64,000 nucleotides of DNA from Halomonas beimenensis. Lineage in GTDB: Bacteria > Pseudomonadota > Gammaproteobacteria > Pseudomonadales > Halomonadaceae. The first letter of the stretch is position 1. Each line of letters begins with the position of its first letter. Made by a program: the position numbers and the translations under genes. A model generated the notes under the pieces. That model was given only the letters and a program-made list of their open reading frames with translations. It had not been told where the DNA came from and did no database searches. The stretch is from NCBI RefSeq assembly GCF_002549795.1, contig NZ_CP021435.1:3658001-3722000 (forward strand), given 5' to 3'. Below are positions 1 to 8,463 of the stretch, one piece after another.

Positions 1-11
1 GTCAGTGCCAT
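1..11 (-). CDS. rplL: 50S ribosomal protein L7/L12, first codons only
   Basis: Only the first codons (M-A-L-T) lie in the window; the gene runs off the left edge. The start is an ATG whose complement is at 9-11, preceded on the minus strand by an AGGAA ribosome binding site. It is the expected next gene after rplJ in the rplKAJL order. L7/L12 forms the flexible stalk that recruits translation factors. The call rests on these few residues and on position. Confidence 0.8.
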
Positions 12-100
12 TTTCACGTTCCTAACTTTGCGGGAGCCTCGGCGAGCCGACGACTCGGTGATTCAATGTTCGATTCGCGCGACGGGCGGGAGTTCGCCGA

Positions 101-601
101 TCAGGCGGCCTCTTCCTTCTGGTCACGCAGCGCGGCGAGGGTACGGACCAGCTTGCCGGCGGAAGCCTCCTTCATGACGGACATCAGCTTGGCGATGGCC
201 TCGTCGTAGGTCGGCAGGCTTGCCAGACGGTCCAGGTCGCTTGCCGGGATGAACTCGCCTTCGTATGCCAGCGCCTTGACTTCGAAGTTCTTCTCGTCCT
301 TGCCGAACTCCTTGAACAGACGGGCGGCGGCGCCCGGGTGCTCGGTGGAGAAGGCCAGGAGGGTCGGACCCACGAAGCTTTCGTTCAGGCACTCCCACTG
401 AGTGCCTTCCAGGGCGCGGCGTGCCAGGGTGTTGCGGACAACACGCAGCTGCACGCCATTCTCGCGAGCCTGCTTGCGCAGGTCGGTCATCTTGCTGACC
501 GAGACGCCACGAGAATCGGCAACGACGACGGAGAGAGCATCCTTGGCCGCTTCACTGACCTCGGCAACAATGGCCTTCTTGCCTTCGAGTGCTAGTGGCA
601 C
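101..601 (-). CDS. rplJ: 50S ribosomal protein L10
   Basis: L10 anchors the L7/L12 stalk to 23S rRNA and, with L7/L12, represses its own translation in enterobacteria. The 166-residue product has the L10 N-terminal core ([11 protein letters not shown], then [18 protein letters not shown]) and the long C-terminal helix that binds L12. The start chosen is the GTG at 599-601, because AAGGAG lies 8 bases upstream of it. A more upstream in-frame GTG at 610 would overlap that ribosome binding site and add three residues. It sits between rplA and rplL in the usual order. Confidence 0.96.
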   Translation of the reverse strand: MPLALEGKKAIVAEVSEAAKDALSVVVADSRGVSVSKMTDLRKQARENGVQLRVVRNTLARRALEGTQWECLNESFVGPTLLAFSTEHPGAAARLFKEFGKDEKNFEVKALAYEGEFIPASDLDRLASLPTYDEAIAKLMSVMKEASAGKLVRTLAALRDQKEEAA

Positions 602-863
602 GGTGATCACTCCTTCGTGCCGGAACCTCCCTAGGGGGTTCCGGTGGTTACCATCTCTCCCGGCCGGGCCCGCAGGCGACGTGCCGGGAGTCCTGGGTGA
701 TGGTGCTCACCAGTGTTCTGGCGGCCACACCATCTGCGCAGGCCTCCCCGAAGGGATGATTAAGCCGCCCGTCGTGACGAGGCGGCACCTGCGGTCTTTG
801 ACGGTGCCCCGCCCGCTTGGCACGGGGACCGCAAAGTCTTCTTGCCTGATTCGACCACTCGGC
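602..863 (-). promoter_or_regulatory. rplJ leader region (L10-type autoregulatory leader candidate)
   Basis: The 262 bases between rplA and rplJ hold no gene but two strong inverted repeats. An 8-bp perfect stem (CCGGAACC/GGTTCCGG) at 620-644 sits just upstream of the rplJ ribosome binding site. A longer imperfect stem lies around 800-835, pairing GCGGTCCCCG with CGGGGCACCG. In many bacteria this interval is the L10 leader bound by the L10-L12 complex. The position and folding potential fit; the L10 binding motif itself was not verified. Confidence 0.5.
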
Positions 864-1556
864 TCAGACCAGAGCGGAATGGTCGATGGTCAGCCCCGGC
901 CCCATGGTGGTGGACAGGGAGACCTTCTTGAAATACACACCCTTGGAAGTGCTCGGCTTGAGCTTCTTCAGGTCGGCGATCAGCGCCTCCAGGTTGCCGC
1001 GAATGGCGGCGGCGTCGAAGTCGACCTTGCCCAGGGTGGCATGGATGATGCCGTTCTTGTCGGTCCGGAAGCGCACCTGACCGGCCTTGGCGTTCTTGAC
1101 CGCGGTGGCGACGTCCGGGGTGACGGTGCCGACCTTCGGGTTGGGCATCAGGCCACGCGGACCGAGGATCTGGCCCAGCTGACCGACGACGCGCATGGCG
1201 TCCGGCGAGGCGATGACCACGTCGAAGTCGAGCTGACCCTTCTTGACCTGCTCGGCCAGGTCGTCCATGCCGACGATGTCGGCGCCGGCTTCCTTGGCCG
1301 CATCGGCGTTGGCGCCCTGGGTGAAGACGGCGACACGGACGTCCTTGCCGGTACCGTTCGGCATGACGGTGGCGCCGCGCACGACCTGGTCGGATTTGCG
1401 CGGATCGACGCCCAGGTTGATGGCGACGTCCAGGGACTCCTTGAACTTGACGGTGGACAGCTCGGAGAGCAGGGCCACGGCCTCGTCCAGCTCGTAGGCC
1501 TTGCTGGCGTCGACTTTCTCGCGAATCTGCTGCGCGCGCTTGCTGAGCTTAGCCAT
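864..1556 (-). CDS. rplA: 50S ribosomal protein L1
   Basis: L1 forms the mobile L1 stalk next to the ribosomal E site and in many bacteria represses translation of its own mRNA. The 230-residue product starts [15 protein letters not shown] and carries the L1 signatures [17 protein letters not shown], about residues 130-146, and a C-terminal [13 protein letters not shown]. Length is normal for the family. It lies 2 bases downstream of rplK, so the two are clearly cotranscribed. Confidence 0.98.
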   Translation of the reverse strand: MAKLSKRAQQIREKVDASKAYELDEAVALLSELSTVKFKESLDVAINLGVDPRKSDQVVRGATVMPNGTGKDVRVAVFTQGANADAAKEAGADIVGMDDLAEQVKKGQLDFDVVIASPDAMRVVGQLGQILGPRGLMPNPKVGTVTPDVATAVKNAKAGQVRFRTDKNGIIHATLGKVDFDAAAIRGNLEALIADLKKLKPSTSKGVYFKKVSLSTTMGPGLTIDHSALV

Positions 1557-1558
1557 GA

Positions 1559-1990
1559 TCAGAGGCCCTCCACGTTCAGGCCCATGCTGCGGGCACTACC
1601 GGCGATGGTACGCACCGCGGCGTCGAGATCGGCGGCCGTCAGGTCCGGCTCCTTGGTCTTGGCGATCTCTTCGAGCTGCTCACGGGTCACGGTACCGACC
1701 TTGGTCTTGTTCGGCTCACCGGAGCCGGACTTGATGCCAGCGGCCTTCTTCAGCAGGATCGCCGCGGGCGGCGTCTTGGTGACGAAGGTGAAGCTGCGGT
1801 CGGAGTAGACGGTGATGACGACGGGAGTCGGCAGACCCGGTTCGATGTCCTGGGTCTCGGCGTTGAACGCCTTGCAGAACTCCATGATGTTGACGCCGTG
1901 CTGACCCAGCGCGGGGCCCACGGGGGGACTCGGATTGGCTTTACCGGCTGCAACCTGCAGCTTGATGTAAGCCTGGACTTTCTTGGCCAT
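1559..1990 (-). CDS. rplK: 50S ribosomal protein L11
   Basis: L11 binds the GTPase-associated region of 23S rRNA and is needed for RelA activation. The 143-residue product has the full N-terminal domain ([32 protein letters not shown]) and the C-terminal RNA-binding domain ending in [16 protein letters not shown] with a weak GGAG lies just upstream of the ATG at 1990. Its place between nusG and rplA is canonical. Confidence 0.98.
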   Translation of the reverse strand: MAKKVQAYIKLQVAAGKANPSPPVGPALGQHGVNIMEFCKAFNAETQDIEPGLPTPVVITVYSDRSFTFVTKTPPAAILLKKAAGIKSGSGEPNKTKVGTVTREQLEEIAKTKEPDLTAADLDAAVRTIAGSARSMGLNVEGL

Positions 1991-2085
1991 GATTTACTCC
2001 AGATGGGTGATAGCGCCTTGCGGCTCCCCGGTGAAGGCGGCCGCCGCGGGCGGCCGCCACGAAAAGTGCATCGGACGACGAGAAG

Positions 2086-2619
2086 CTATTCCTTCTCGAC
2101 CTGCGAAAACTCCAGCTCGACCGGCGTGGAGCGCCCGAAGATCAACACGCTGACCTGCAGTCGACTCTTGTCGTAGTTGACCTCTTCGACCACCCCGTTG
2201 AAGTCGGCGAAGGGGCCATCGATGACGCGCACGGACTGACCCGGCTCGAAGAGGGTCTTCGGCCGCGGCTTGTCGGTACCGTCCTTGACGCGACTGAGGA
2301 TGGCGTCGGCCTCGCGCTGGGTGATGGGGGCGGGCTTTTCCTTGGTGCCGCCGATGAAGCCCATGACGCGCGGGGTCTCGTTGACCAGGTGCCAGGTAGC
2401 GTCGTCCATCTCCATCTCGACCAGCACGTAGCCGGGATAGAACTTGCGCTCGCTCTTGCGGCGCTTGCCGTCACGCATCTCGACGACTTCCTCGGTCGGC
2501 ACCAGGATCTCGCCGAAGCGGTCCTCCATGCCATACATCTTCACGCGCTCCTTGAGGGAGCGCATGACATGCTTCTCGAAGCCGGAGTAGGCGTGTACGA
2601 CGTACCAACGCTTGGACAT
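2086..2619 (-). CDS. nusG: transcription termination/antitermination factor NusG
   Basis: NusG binds RNA polymerase, suppresses pausing and links it to Rho or to ribosomal protein S10. The 177-residue product has the NGN domain ([18 protein letters not shown], residues 1-18, and the GFIGGT region) and a C-terminal KOW domain, about residues 124-177 ([17 protein letters not shown]). The frame is open 45 codons further upstream, but the ATG at 2619 is preceded by TTAGGAG and matches family starts. It follows secE by 8 bases, as in most bacteria. Confidence 0.98.
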   Translation of the reverse strand: MSKRWYVVHAYSGFEKHVMRSLKERVKMYGMEDRFGEILVPTEEVVEMRDGKRRKSERKFYPGYVLVEMEMDDATWHLVNETPRVMGFIGGTKEKPAPITQREADAILSRVKDGTDKPRPKTLFEPGQSVRVIDGPFADFNGVVEEVNYDKSRLQVSVLIFGRSTPVELEFSQVEKE

Positions 2620-2627
2620 GAGGACTC

Positions 2628-2996
2628 CTAACCAATGACGCCGGACATCGCCCAGCCAAGAAGAGTGTCGATGAGCCACAGCATCAGGCCCACGACCAGC
2701 ACGGCCACCAGCACGATGGCGGTGGTCTGCACGGTCTCGGGACGGGTCGGCCACACGACGCGCTGAATCTCCTTCTTCGCGCTGCGGGCCAGCTCGACCA
2801 GCTCACGCCCCTTCGTGGTGGTCAGCGCCACCAGCGCCGCCGCCACACTCAGGACGACGACGCCAAGCACACGATAGAGAAGCGCCTGGTCGGCGAAATA
2901 GGCATTCCCGACCACGGCAAGAACCAGCAGAATGACGACAACCGCCCACTTGAGCCCGTCGTGGCGCGACTCCTGCACCTCGGCGTTATGTTTCAT
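2628..2996 (-). CDS. secE: preprotein translocase subunit SecE
   Basis: SecE clamps SecY in the inner-membrane Sec translocon. The 122-residue product has three hydrophobic segments, about residues 15-33, 43-62 and 90-118, like the three-helix enterobacterial SecE. Between helices 2 and 3 is the conserved cytoplasmic amphipathic stretch [15 protein letters not shown]. It is the first protein gene after tRNA-Trp, and nusG follows, which is the standard arrangement. Confidence 0.97.
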   Translation of the reverse strand: MKHNAEVQESRHDGLKWAVVVILLVLAVVGNAYFADQALLYRVLGVVVLSVAAALVALTTTKGRELVELARSAKKEIQRVVWPTRPETVQTTAIVLVAVLVVGLMLWLIDTLLGWAMSGVIG

Positions 2997-3068
2997 GAAA
3001 ACGAGACTCCTCAGGGTGCGGCAATCGAATCAAGAAAGTAAAAGAGATAACACCAGCCTGGGGAAGGC

Positions 3069-3144
<76 letters not shown>

Positions 3145-3197
3145 GTATCTGCTTCCGCGACCACCCTTTGCGGGCGACCTGAGCGACAGCGGGCGCC

Positions 3198-3226
3198 ATC
3201 ATAGCGGATACCGCTCTGAATGGCAA
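3198..3226 (-). promoter_or_regulatory. sigma-70 promoter of the tRNA-Trp-secE-nusG-rpl operon
   Basis: Read on the minus strand, TTGCCA (3221-3226) and TATGAT (3198-3203) are separated by 17 bases. It lies between the terminator at 3265-3290 and tRNA-Trp, so it should drive the whole downstream operon. Confidence 0.8.
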
Positions 3227-3264
3227 CCCCTTCTCCGGCATCCAGCCGTGCCGGGAAGAAAGAG

Positions 3265-3290
3265 AAAAGGCGAGCCTCGGCTCGCCTTTT
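3265..3290 (-). terminator. Rho-independent terminator after tRNA-Thr
   Basis: A perfect 12-bp palindrome (AAAAGGCGAGCC, 2-base loop, complement) ends in TTTT on either strand. It ends the Tyr-Gly-Thr tRNA transcript 6 bases after tRNA-Thr and insulates the promoter at 3198-3226. Confidence 0.9.
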
Positions 3291-3295
3291 CGATG

Positions 3296-3370
3296 TGGAG
3301 CTCATGGGCGGATTTGAACCGCCGACCTCACCCTTACCAAGGGTGTGCTCTACCCCTGAGCTACATGAGC
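3296..3370 (-). tRNA. tRNA-Thr (anticodon GGT)
   Basis: The 75-base tRNA has acceptor arms GCTCATG/CATGAGC, anticodon GGT in the loop TTGGTAA, a GGTTCAAATCC T-arm and an encoded CCA. It is the last gene of the Tyr-Gly-Thr tRNA operon. Confidence 0.98.
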
Positions 3371-3384
3371 AAAACTCGCAATCC

Positions 3385-3458
<74 letters not shown>

Positions 3459-3506
3459 CTGCCCACTCTTGCTGCCACCACCCGCCTCGGCGGGCGCGGC
3501 GAAACC

Positions 3507-3590
<84 letters not shown>

Positions 3591-3602
3591 AACTGGCGAT
3601 GT

Positions 3603-3630
3603 ATTCTACCGCCTTTGTTCTGGGTGTCAA
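3603..3630 (-). promoter_or_regulatory. sigma-70 promoter of the tRNA-Tyr-Gly-Thr operon
   Basis: On the minus strand a perfect TTGACA (3625-3630) and TAGAAT (3603-3608) are 16 bases apart, ending 12 bases before tRNA-Tyr. This is a strong stable-RNA type promoter between coaX and the tRNAs. Confidence 0.85.
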
Positions 3631-3707
3631 GTGATTGATTTCTCAATCTTCCTGACCGGTCGTGAGCGCTTCGACGCCCCCGTCTCCCCGGAACGCGACG
3701 CATTGTG

Positions 3708-4547
3708 TCAAAGCAGCATGGAGAATGCAAGCCCCGCCCGAATCTTTTCCAGCGCGCAGGGTCGGGGCACCGCCGGCGCCCCGGCCATGCGCCCGGCCCG
3801 CTCCGCCGCGGTCAGCGGGAAGCAGGCCTCCAGGCCGCCGTAGACCATGTCCGGCCACACCGCATGGGGCACCTGGATGCCCCGGGAGACCACGCGAGCA
3901 TCGCCTCCGGTCAACAACAGCGGCAGGGCCACCCCTTCGCGGTCGCAAACCTCGCTGTAGATACGGTTCACGGCACTCACCGCCGCCATGTAGATCCCGT
4001 GATTGACGGCCTCCACGGTCTTGGTCCCGGGCGCCAGGAGCTCGTCGGCCTCACTGTCGGGGTCGATGGCCACGTTGCGAGTGCCGAGCTTGAGGCTCTC
4101 CTTCATCAGCCGCAGCCCGGGCAGGATGTAGCCGCCCAGATGGCGCCCTCCGGGCAGGACGAAATCCACGGTGATGGCGCTGCCGCAATCGACGCTGCAG
4201 CAGCCCCCGGCCAGCTGGTAACCGGCCAGCACGCCCATCCAGCGATCGACCCCCAGGCGGCCGGGCTCCTCGTAGCCGTTGGTCACGCCCAGCGCCTCGG
4301 CCTCGGAGCGCGCCACATGGACGTCCCTGACCTGCTTGCGCAACAGGGCCACCGTCTGGGCCAGCACCGACCTGCGCGCCACGCTGGAAATGCGCACCGC
4401 CTCGACCACATCCAGGTCGGGAATGTCCGCCCCGGGCCTCCACTCCTCGCGAGTCCATACGGCCCCGCGGGAACGGATCTCGCTGCTCTCGGCATCCTTC
4501 AGCCGCCACTTCGACAGGGTGTTGCCGATATCGAGGTCCAGGATCAT
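3708..4547 (-). CDS. coaX: type III pantothenate kinase
   Basis: CoaX phosphorylates pantothenate in the first step of coenzyme A synthesis. The 279-residue product shows the ASKHA-fold motifs of the type III family: DIGNT at residues 6-10 (phosphate loop), GVDRW at 99-103, DCGSA at 120-124 with the catalytic Asp120, and GGYILPG at 138-144. It overlaps birA by 4 bases, so the two are translationally coupled, an arrangement common in gammaproteobacteria. The C-terminal 30 residues are proline/arginine rich and poorly conserved-looking. Confidence 0.95.
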   Translation of the reverse strand: MILDLDIGNTLSKWRLKDAESSEIRSRGAVWTREEWRPGADIPDLDVVEAVRISSVARRSVLAQTVALLRKQVRDVHVARSEAEALGVTNGYEEPGRLGVDRWMGVLAGYQLAGGCCSVDCGSAITVDFVLPGGRHLGGYILPGLRLMKESLKLGTRNVAIDPDSEADELLAPGTKTVEAVNHGIYMAAVSAVNRIYSEVCDREGVALPLLLTGGDARVVSRGIQVPHAVWPDMVYGGLEACFPLTAAERAGRMAGAPAVPRPCALEKIRAGLAFSMLL

Positions 4548-5527
4548 CCACGCCCCCGCAAGCTGATCTCGCCCCCGGCGAGCCGTTCACGGCCGGCATC
4601 CCCGCGCACCCAGAGGTTGCCGGAGTCATCCACCCCTTCGGCGACCGCCGTCTCGCGGCACTCTCCGCGGATGATGTCCACCTCGCGGCCGGCGAAGGCG
4701 TGCCGTGCATTCCAGGCCTCCTGCCAGGTGCCGAAGCCTTCCTGCTCGAAGGCGGACAGCGCCGGCATCAGGGCCTCGAGCAGCTCCACGGCGAGTGCAT
4801 TGCGGGACAGGGTCGGCGCCTGGTCGCGCACGGCGGTTACAGGCTGCTCGATCTCCGCTCGAAAGGCATCGGGCAGGTCGACGTTGATTCCCATCCCGAC
4901 CACCACCTCGCAGGGACCGGCGGCATCTCCGCTGAGCTCGACGAGGATCCCCGCCAGCTTGCCCAGCTCGCCGGCATCGGTTTCCAGCAGGACATCGTTT
5001 GGCCACTTGAGACGGGGACGGACGCCATGGCGCTCCAGGACCCCGGCCAGGACCACGCCCACGGCGAGGCTGAGACCTTCCAGCGCGGCCACGCCGGACT
5101 CCACTCGCCAGCCGACCGACAGCATCAGGGTACGCCCCCAGGGCGTCACCCAGGTCCGCCCCCGCCGCCCCTTGCCGGCACTCTGCTGCTCGACCAGGCA
5201 GACTTCGCCGTGACCGGCCCCCTGGGCGAACCGCTCGCGCAGGAAGAGGTTGCTCGAGGGCAGCGTCTCCTCGACGAACAAGCGGTTGATGTACTGCCTC
5301 GCCTCCCGTGACAGCCCGGCGACGATGGCACCGCCATCCAGCAGCTCCAGGGGCTCGGCGAGGCGGTAACCCTGCCCCTTCACCGCCTCCATGGGGATGC
5401 CCAGGGCCTCGAGCTTGCGCAACTGCTTCCACACGGCGGCGCGGGACACCCCCAGCCGCTCGCCCAGCTGCTCGCCGGAATGAAACTCGCCGTCGCTCAA
5501 CAGGCGAATCAGGTCACCGATGGTCAT
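4544..5527 (-). CDS. birA: bifunctional biotin-protein ligase / biotin operon repressor
   Basis: BirA activates biotin to biotinyl-AMP and attaches it to the biotin carboxyl carrier protein; with a winged-helix N-terminus it is also a repressor. The product (327 residues) has an N-terminal HTH, about residues 1-60 (GEQLGERLGVSRAAVWKQL), the ligase loop GKGRRGR (about 118-124; GRGRRGR is usual, so Lys replaces the first Arg) and KWPNDVLL. The second of two nearby ATG codons (5527) is preferred because AGGGG sits 7 bases before it; the first (5533) is too close. It is followed by coaX. Confidence 0.95.
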   Translation of the reverse strand: MTIGDLIRLLSDGEFHSGEQLGERLGVSRAAVWKQLRKLEALGIPMEAVKGQGYRLAEPLELLDGGAIVAGLSREARQYINRLFVEETLPSSNLFLRERFAQGAGHGEVCLVEQQSAGKGRRGRTWVTPWGRTLMLSVGWRVESGVAALEGLSLAVGVVLAGVLERHGVRPRLKWPNDVLLETDAGELGKLAGILVELSGDAAGPCEVVVGMGINVDLPDAFRAEIEQPVTAVRDQAPTLSRNALAVELLEALMPALSAFEQEGFGTWQEAWNARHAFAGREVDIIRGECRETAVAEGVDDSGNLWVRGDAGRERLAGGEISLRGRG

Positions 5528-5654
5528 GCGCATGCCCCTGACGGGAAAAGTTCACATTCTATCGGAACTTGCACGACCCCGGAAATCCGGCGCCTGTGCC
5601 CTTCCGCGCCAACGCCACCAAAGTCGACAGCCTGCCGGCGGCACCCGGACATGG

Positions 5655-5690
5655 AAAGGCCCCGGACACGCCTTCGAGCCCGGGGCTTCT
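5655..5690 (-). terminator. third terminator-like hairpin downstream of the rrn operon
   Basis: An arm AAGGCCCCGG pairs with CCGGGGCTT with one bulged base. Read on the minus strand the stem is followed by TTTCC. It would stop minus-strand transcription before birA. Confidence 0.6.
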
Positions 5691-5715
5691 GTGACCGGAT
5701 CGCGGGCGCCGAAAT

Positions 5716-5753
5716 GAAAAGACCCCGGCTGCTGTCGCAACCGGGGTCTTCTC
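5716..5753 (-). terminator. second terminator hairpin downstream of the rrn operon
   Basis: A perfect 10-bp stem (AAGACCCCGG/CCGGGGTCTT) with a 12-base loop is followed on the minus strand by TTTTC. It is in tandem with the hairpins at 5655-5690 and 8416-8457. Confidence 0.75.
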
Positions 5754-5921
5754 GGGATAGATGCCTGACGTCGGGGCAGCCATCCGCTCTGCGCCCACTT
5801 CGTGGGCTGGAGCCTGGGCTCGGGACGCCGCTTCGCGGCTTCACATCCCTGCCCGCCTCATCCCTGAGGCTCGCCCTGCGGGCCCGCTAGGGCGGTTCCC
5901 GTTCGATCCCGACGAACGGGC

Positions 5922-5929
5922 CGCATGGC
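5922..5929. repeat. 8-bp target site duplication, left copy (IS66)
   Basis: CGCATGGC directly abuts the left end of the IS66 element and is repeated exactly at 8379-8386. Eight bases is the duplication length typical of the IS66 family. Confidence 0.93.
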
Positions 5930-5961
5930 GTAAGCGAACGGGCAACACCGCTTGCCGGTAA

Positions 5962-7512
5962 TCAGTCGGTGTGCTGCCAGTTGTGAGGCAGGAGTTCGCT
6001 GAGCTGGCTGGCCTTATGTGTCGGCAGCCGTTCCAGCACATCCTTCAGGTAGGCGTAGGGCTCATGGCCGTTCAGCTTGGCGCACTGGATCAGGCTCATG
6101 ATGGTGGCGGCGCGCTGGCCGCTGCGCAGTGACCCGGCGAACAGCCAGTTGCTGCGGCCCAGCGTCCAGGGGCGAATCAGGTTCTCAACCCGGTTGTTGT
6201 CGATCGTCAGCCCGCCGTCGTCGAGGTAGCGTGTCAGCGCCACCCAACGCTTCAGGCTGTAGTCCAGCGCCTTGGCCGTCGCCGAGCCGTTCGGCACCTT
6301 CTCGCGGTGAGCCAGCATCCAGCGGTGCAGCGCGTCGGCGATGGGCCTCGCTCGTGTCTCTCGCAGTCGTTGGCGCTCTTCCGCGGTGAGCGTCTGTGCC
6401 TCGCGCTCCACCTGGTAGAGCTGGCCGATCAGCTCGATGGCCTGCTTGGCGATCTGGCTCTTGCCGGCCACATGCAGGTCGACGAACTTGCGACGCGCAT
6501 GGGCCATGCAGCCGATCTCGGTGACGCCGTTGGCGAAGCTCTGCTTGTAGCCGCTGTAGTCGTCGCAGATCAGCTTGCCCCGCCAGTCGCCGAGGAAGTC
6601 ACGGGCATGCTGCCCGCCGCGACTCTCGCTGAAGTCGTAGACCACCGCCTTCAACCCGGCGTAGGGCGTGGTGGCGTAGGCCCAGAGGTAGGCGCGGTGC
6701 GTCTTCTTCTTGCCCGGGGCCAGCATCGGCACCGGGGTCTCGTCGGCATGCAGCACCGGCTCGCTGAGCAGTAGGTCACGTAAGGCATCGATCAGCGGTT
6801 GGAGCCGCACGCCGCAGACGCCGACCCATTCGGCGAGGGTGGAGCGCGGAATCGCCACGCCAGCCCGGGCGAAGATCTGCTCCTGACGATAGAGCGGCAG
6901 GTGGTCGGCATACTTGGCGATCAGCACCTGGGCCAACAGGCCGGCGGTGGGAATGCCCTTGTCGATGATCTGCGCCGGCATCGGCGCCTGGGTCAGCGTC
7001 TCGCACTGGTCGCAGACCCACTTGCCACGGATATGGCGCTCGACGTGGAACACGCCCGGCGTGTAGTCGAGCTTCTCGCTGATTTCCTCGCCGATCCGCC
7101 GCAGCTGACAACCACACGCGCAGAGATCATTCTCCGGATCATGGTGAATCTCGGTGCGCGGGAGTTCGGGCGGCAAGGGGGCGCGCTTGGGCGCCTTCTT
7201 GGGCGTCGGTGTCGCGGAGGCGAGCTTCAGGTCCTCCAGCTCGGTCTCGATGGCGGCGATGTCGGCATCCACCACCTCGTCCAGCAGGCTGATCTGCAGG
7301 ACGTTGAGCTGCTCGCTGCGCTTGCCGAAGGCATGGCGCTTGAGCAGCGCCAGTTCGTAGCTCAGCTTCTGATTGACTTGCTCGGTATGCCGCAGCGTTT
7401 TCTGACTCTGCGCCAGTGCCTGTTCCTGCTGCTCGACCTGCGACATCAGGGTTGCCGCCAGGTGACGGAGTTGATCGGGAGTGAGCTGGGACAGATCGGG
7501 CGGCGTTTTCAT
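5962..7512 (-). CDS. tnpC: IS66 family transposase TnpC
   Basis: This is the DDE transposase of the IS66 element, 516 residues, full length for the family. In order it shows an N-terminal coiled coil with heptads (residues about 15-70), a zinc-finger-like segment with CACGC and CDQC, the catalytic blocks VLHADETPVP and CDDYSGYKQ, and DNNRVENLIRP with the catalytic Glu, then the C-terminal IS66_C-type tail. The frame is open 54 codons upstream but MKTPPDLSQLTPDQL at 7512 matches family starts. It lies about 80 bases after tnpB. Confidence 0.94.
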   Translation of the reverse strand: MKTPPDLSQLTPDQLRHLAATLMSQVEQQEQALAQSQKTLRHTEQVNQKLSYELALLKRHAFGKRSEQLNVLQISLLDEVVDADIAAIETELEDLKLASATPTPKKAPKRAPLPPELPRTEIHHDPENDLCACGCQLRRIGEEISEKLDYTPGVFHVERHIRGKWVCDQCETLTQAPMPAQIIDKGIPTAGLLAQVLIAKYADHLPLYRQEQIFARAGVAIPRSTLAEWVGVCGVRLQPLIDALRDLLLSEPVLHADETPVPMLAPGKKKTHRAYLWAYATTPYAGLKAVVYDFSESRGGQHARDFLGDWRGKLICDDYSGYKQSFANGVTEIGCMAHARRKFVDLHVAGKSQIAKQAIELIGQLYQVEREAQTLTAEERQRLRETRARPIADALHRWMLAHREKVPNGSATAKALDYSLKRWVALTRYLDDGGLTIDNNRVENLIRPWTLGRSNWLFAGSLRSGQRAATIMSLIQCAKLNGHEPYAYLKDVLERLPTHKASQLSELLPHNWQHTD

Positions 7513-7592
7513 CCGCCAAGTATGCCAGCCCGCCGGCGACAGCGGGATTAGCGCATCCGCGAATAGCCGGGCCGCCAAGTCTGTGCCGCTCA

Positions 7593-7928
7593 TCACACGA
7601 CCGAGATCACCCCGTCGGCACCGAGACGCTGCCAGGGCAGGCCTTGCACCAGCGCCGTCACCTGCTCGGAACACAGCGCGACGCGATCGCCGTGCCAGTT
7701 ACCGGCCCAGTGGAACTTGCCCTGGTTCAAACGCCGGGCGCACAGCCAGACGCCCAGGCCATCGTGAACCAGCACCTTCATGCGGTTGCCGCGACGGTTG
7801 GCAAAGAGATAGGCACAGTGCGGGCGAGCCGCGCCGAACACCTTCACCACCCGAGCCAGCGTCGTATCCGGGCCGGCGCGCATGTCCAGCGGCTCGGTGG
7901 CCAGCCAGATCTCGTCGATACGGATCAT
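7593..7928 (-). CDS. tnpB: IS66 family accessory protein TnpB
   Basis: This is the IS66 Orf2 (TnpB) protein of 111 residues, needed with TnpA for transposition but of unclear biochemical role. It starts MIRIDEIWLATEPLDMRAG and contains the conserved CAYLFANRRGNRMKVLVHDGLG and KFHW segments. An upstream extension exists, but the ATG at 7928 overlaps the tnpA stop by 4 bases, the usual coupling in IS66 elements. Confidence 0.93.
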   Translation of the reverse strand: MIRIDEIWLATEPLDMRAGPDTTLARVVKVFGAARPHCAYLFANRRGNRMKVLVHDGLGVWLCARRLNQGKFHWAGNWHGDRVALCSEQVTALVQGLPWQRLGADGVISVV

Positions 7929-8293
7929 CCCAGCAGCCCTTTCATCCACTGCGCGCACTGGGCCGCCTCGGCGACCGGCCAACGCACGGTGATCGTGCCA
8001 TGCGCCGAGGGCACCTCGATCCGGATTGCCGCGGCGGAAGTGGGAGGCGTAGGGGAATCAGCCGTTGCTGCCGGGGCCGGAAGTGGCACGAACTCCGGCA
8101 CGGTCGGCAGTTGGCTCTGGCGTTTGGCCTTGCGAATCCAGGTCTGGACGAGGTTGGTGTTGAGCCCGTGCTGCAGGGCGATCTGGGCAATCGAGGCGTC
8201 GCCCTGTAGGCAGGCCGCGACGATCTTGGCCTTGAACGACGGGGTATAGCGACGGCGACGACGGACCTCGCGTTCGGTGCTTGGGGATGTCAT
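7925..8293 (-). CDS. tnpA: IS66 family accessory protein TnpA (HTH)
   Basis: This is the small DNA-binding first gene of the IS66 element, 122 residues from the ATG at 8293. After a basic stretch (REVRRRRRYTPSFKAKIV) it has a transposase-type helix-turn-helix (GDASIAQIALQHGLNTNLVQTWIRK). A start 14 codons further upstream is possible, but MTSPSTERE is the more family-like beginning. Confidence 0.9.
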   Translation of the reverse strand: MTSPSTEREVRRRRRYTPSFKAKIVAACLQGDASIAQIALQHGLNTNLVQTWIRKAKRQSQLPTVPEFVPLPAPAATADSPTPPTSAAAIRIEVPSAHGTITVRWPVAEAAQCAQWMKGLLG

Positions 8294-8378
8294 GAATAGG
8301 TGCCCATCTATTGTTACGTGGGCACCTACTGTCACCGGCCAAGGCCCTTCGCAGAAGGTGTGTTCAGCGACCGGTTAC

Positions 8379-8386
8379 CGCATGGC
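8379..8386. repeat. 8-bp target site duplication, right copy (IS66)
   Basis: CGCATGGC follows the right terminal repeat of the IS66 element and is identical to 5922-5929. Confidence 0.93.
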
Positions 8387-8415
8387 AAGGTCAGGGCATT
8401 GTCCCGATACCCGGA

Positions 8416-8457
8416 CATAAAAAAATCCCCCGGGACAAGCCCGGGGGATTTTTTTAT
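8416..8457 (-). terminator. Rho-independent terminator of the rrn operon
   Basis: A long palindrome made of a poly-A arm, TCCCCCGGG, the loop ACAAG, CCCGGGGGA and a poly-T arm begins 6 bases after the 5S gene on the minus strand. The T7 run follows the G+C-rich stem in both directions. The IS66 insertion lies just beyond it, so this first terminator is intact. Confidence 0.93.
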
Positions 8458-8463
8458 GTAAGT

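Larger units (their letters stand above)
5534..5921. other. intergenic region between birA and the IS66 element
   Basis: These 388 bases hold no supported gene. They contain a TAGAAT-like -10 at about 5552 facing birA without a clear -35, two terminator hairpins (5655-5690 and 5716-5753) and, from about 5790 to 5920, several short G+C-rich inverted repeats such as GCCCACTTCGTGGGC. Before IS66 inserted this was continuous with the 3' flank of the rrn operon. Confidence 0.6.
5930..8378 (-). mobile_element. complete IS66-family insertion sequence (2449 bp)
   Basis: The element is bounded by imperfect inverted repeats. The left end reads GTAAGCGAACGGGCAACAC and the right end, on the other strand, GTAACCGGTCGCTGAACAC. 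It has perfect 8-bp direct repeats outside. It carries the three standard genes tnpA, tnpB and tnpC, all on the minus strand and all intact. The target was noncoding DNA between the first rrn terminator and two further terminators, so no gene is broken. Intact ends, genes and duplication point to a recent insertion. Confidence 0.95.

Noticed and set aside
819..840. A sigma-54-like TGGCACG in the rplJ leader
   Set aside because: The -12 half reads CCGCA rather than TTGCA and the strand faces away from any gene; it is part of a hairpin.
5790..5920. Short G+C palindromes read as a CRISPR-like or attachment site
   Set aside because: The stems differ from one another in sequence and spacing; there is no repeated unit.
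7513..7674. A longer TnpC start at 7674
   Set aside because: The extension has no family match and would consume most of the tnpB-tnpC gap; MKTPPDLS at 7512 fits IS66 transposases.
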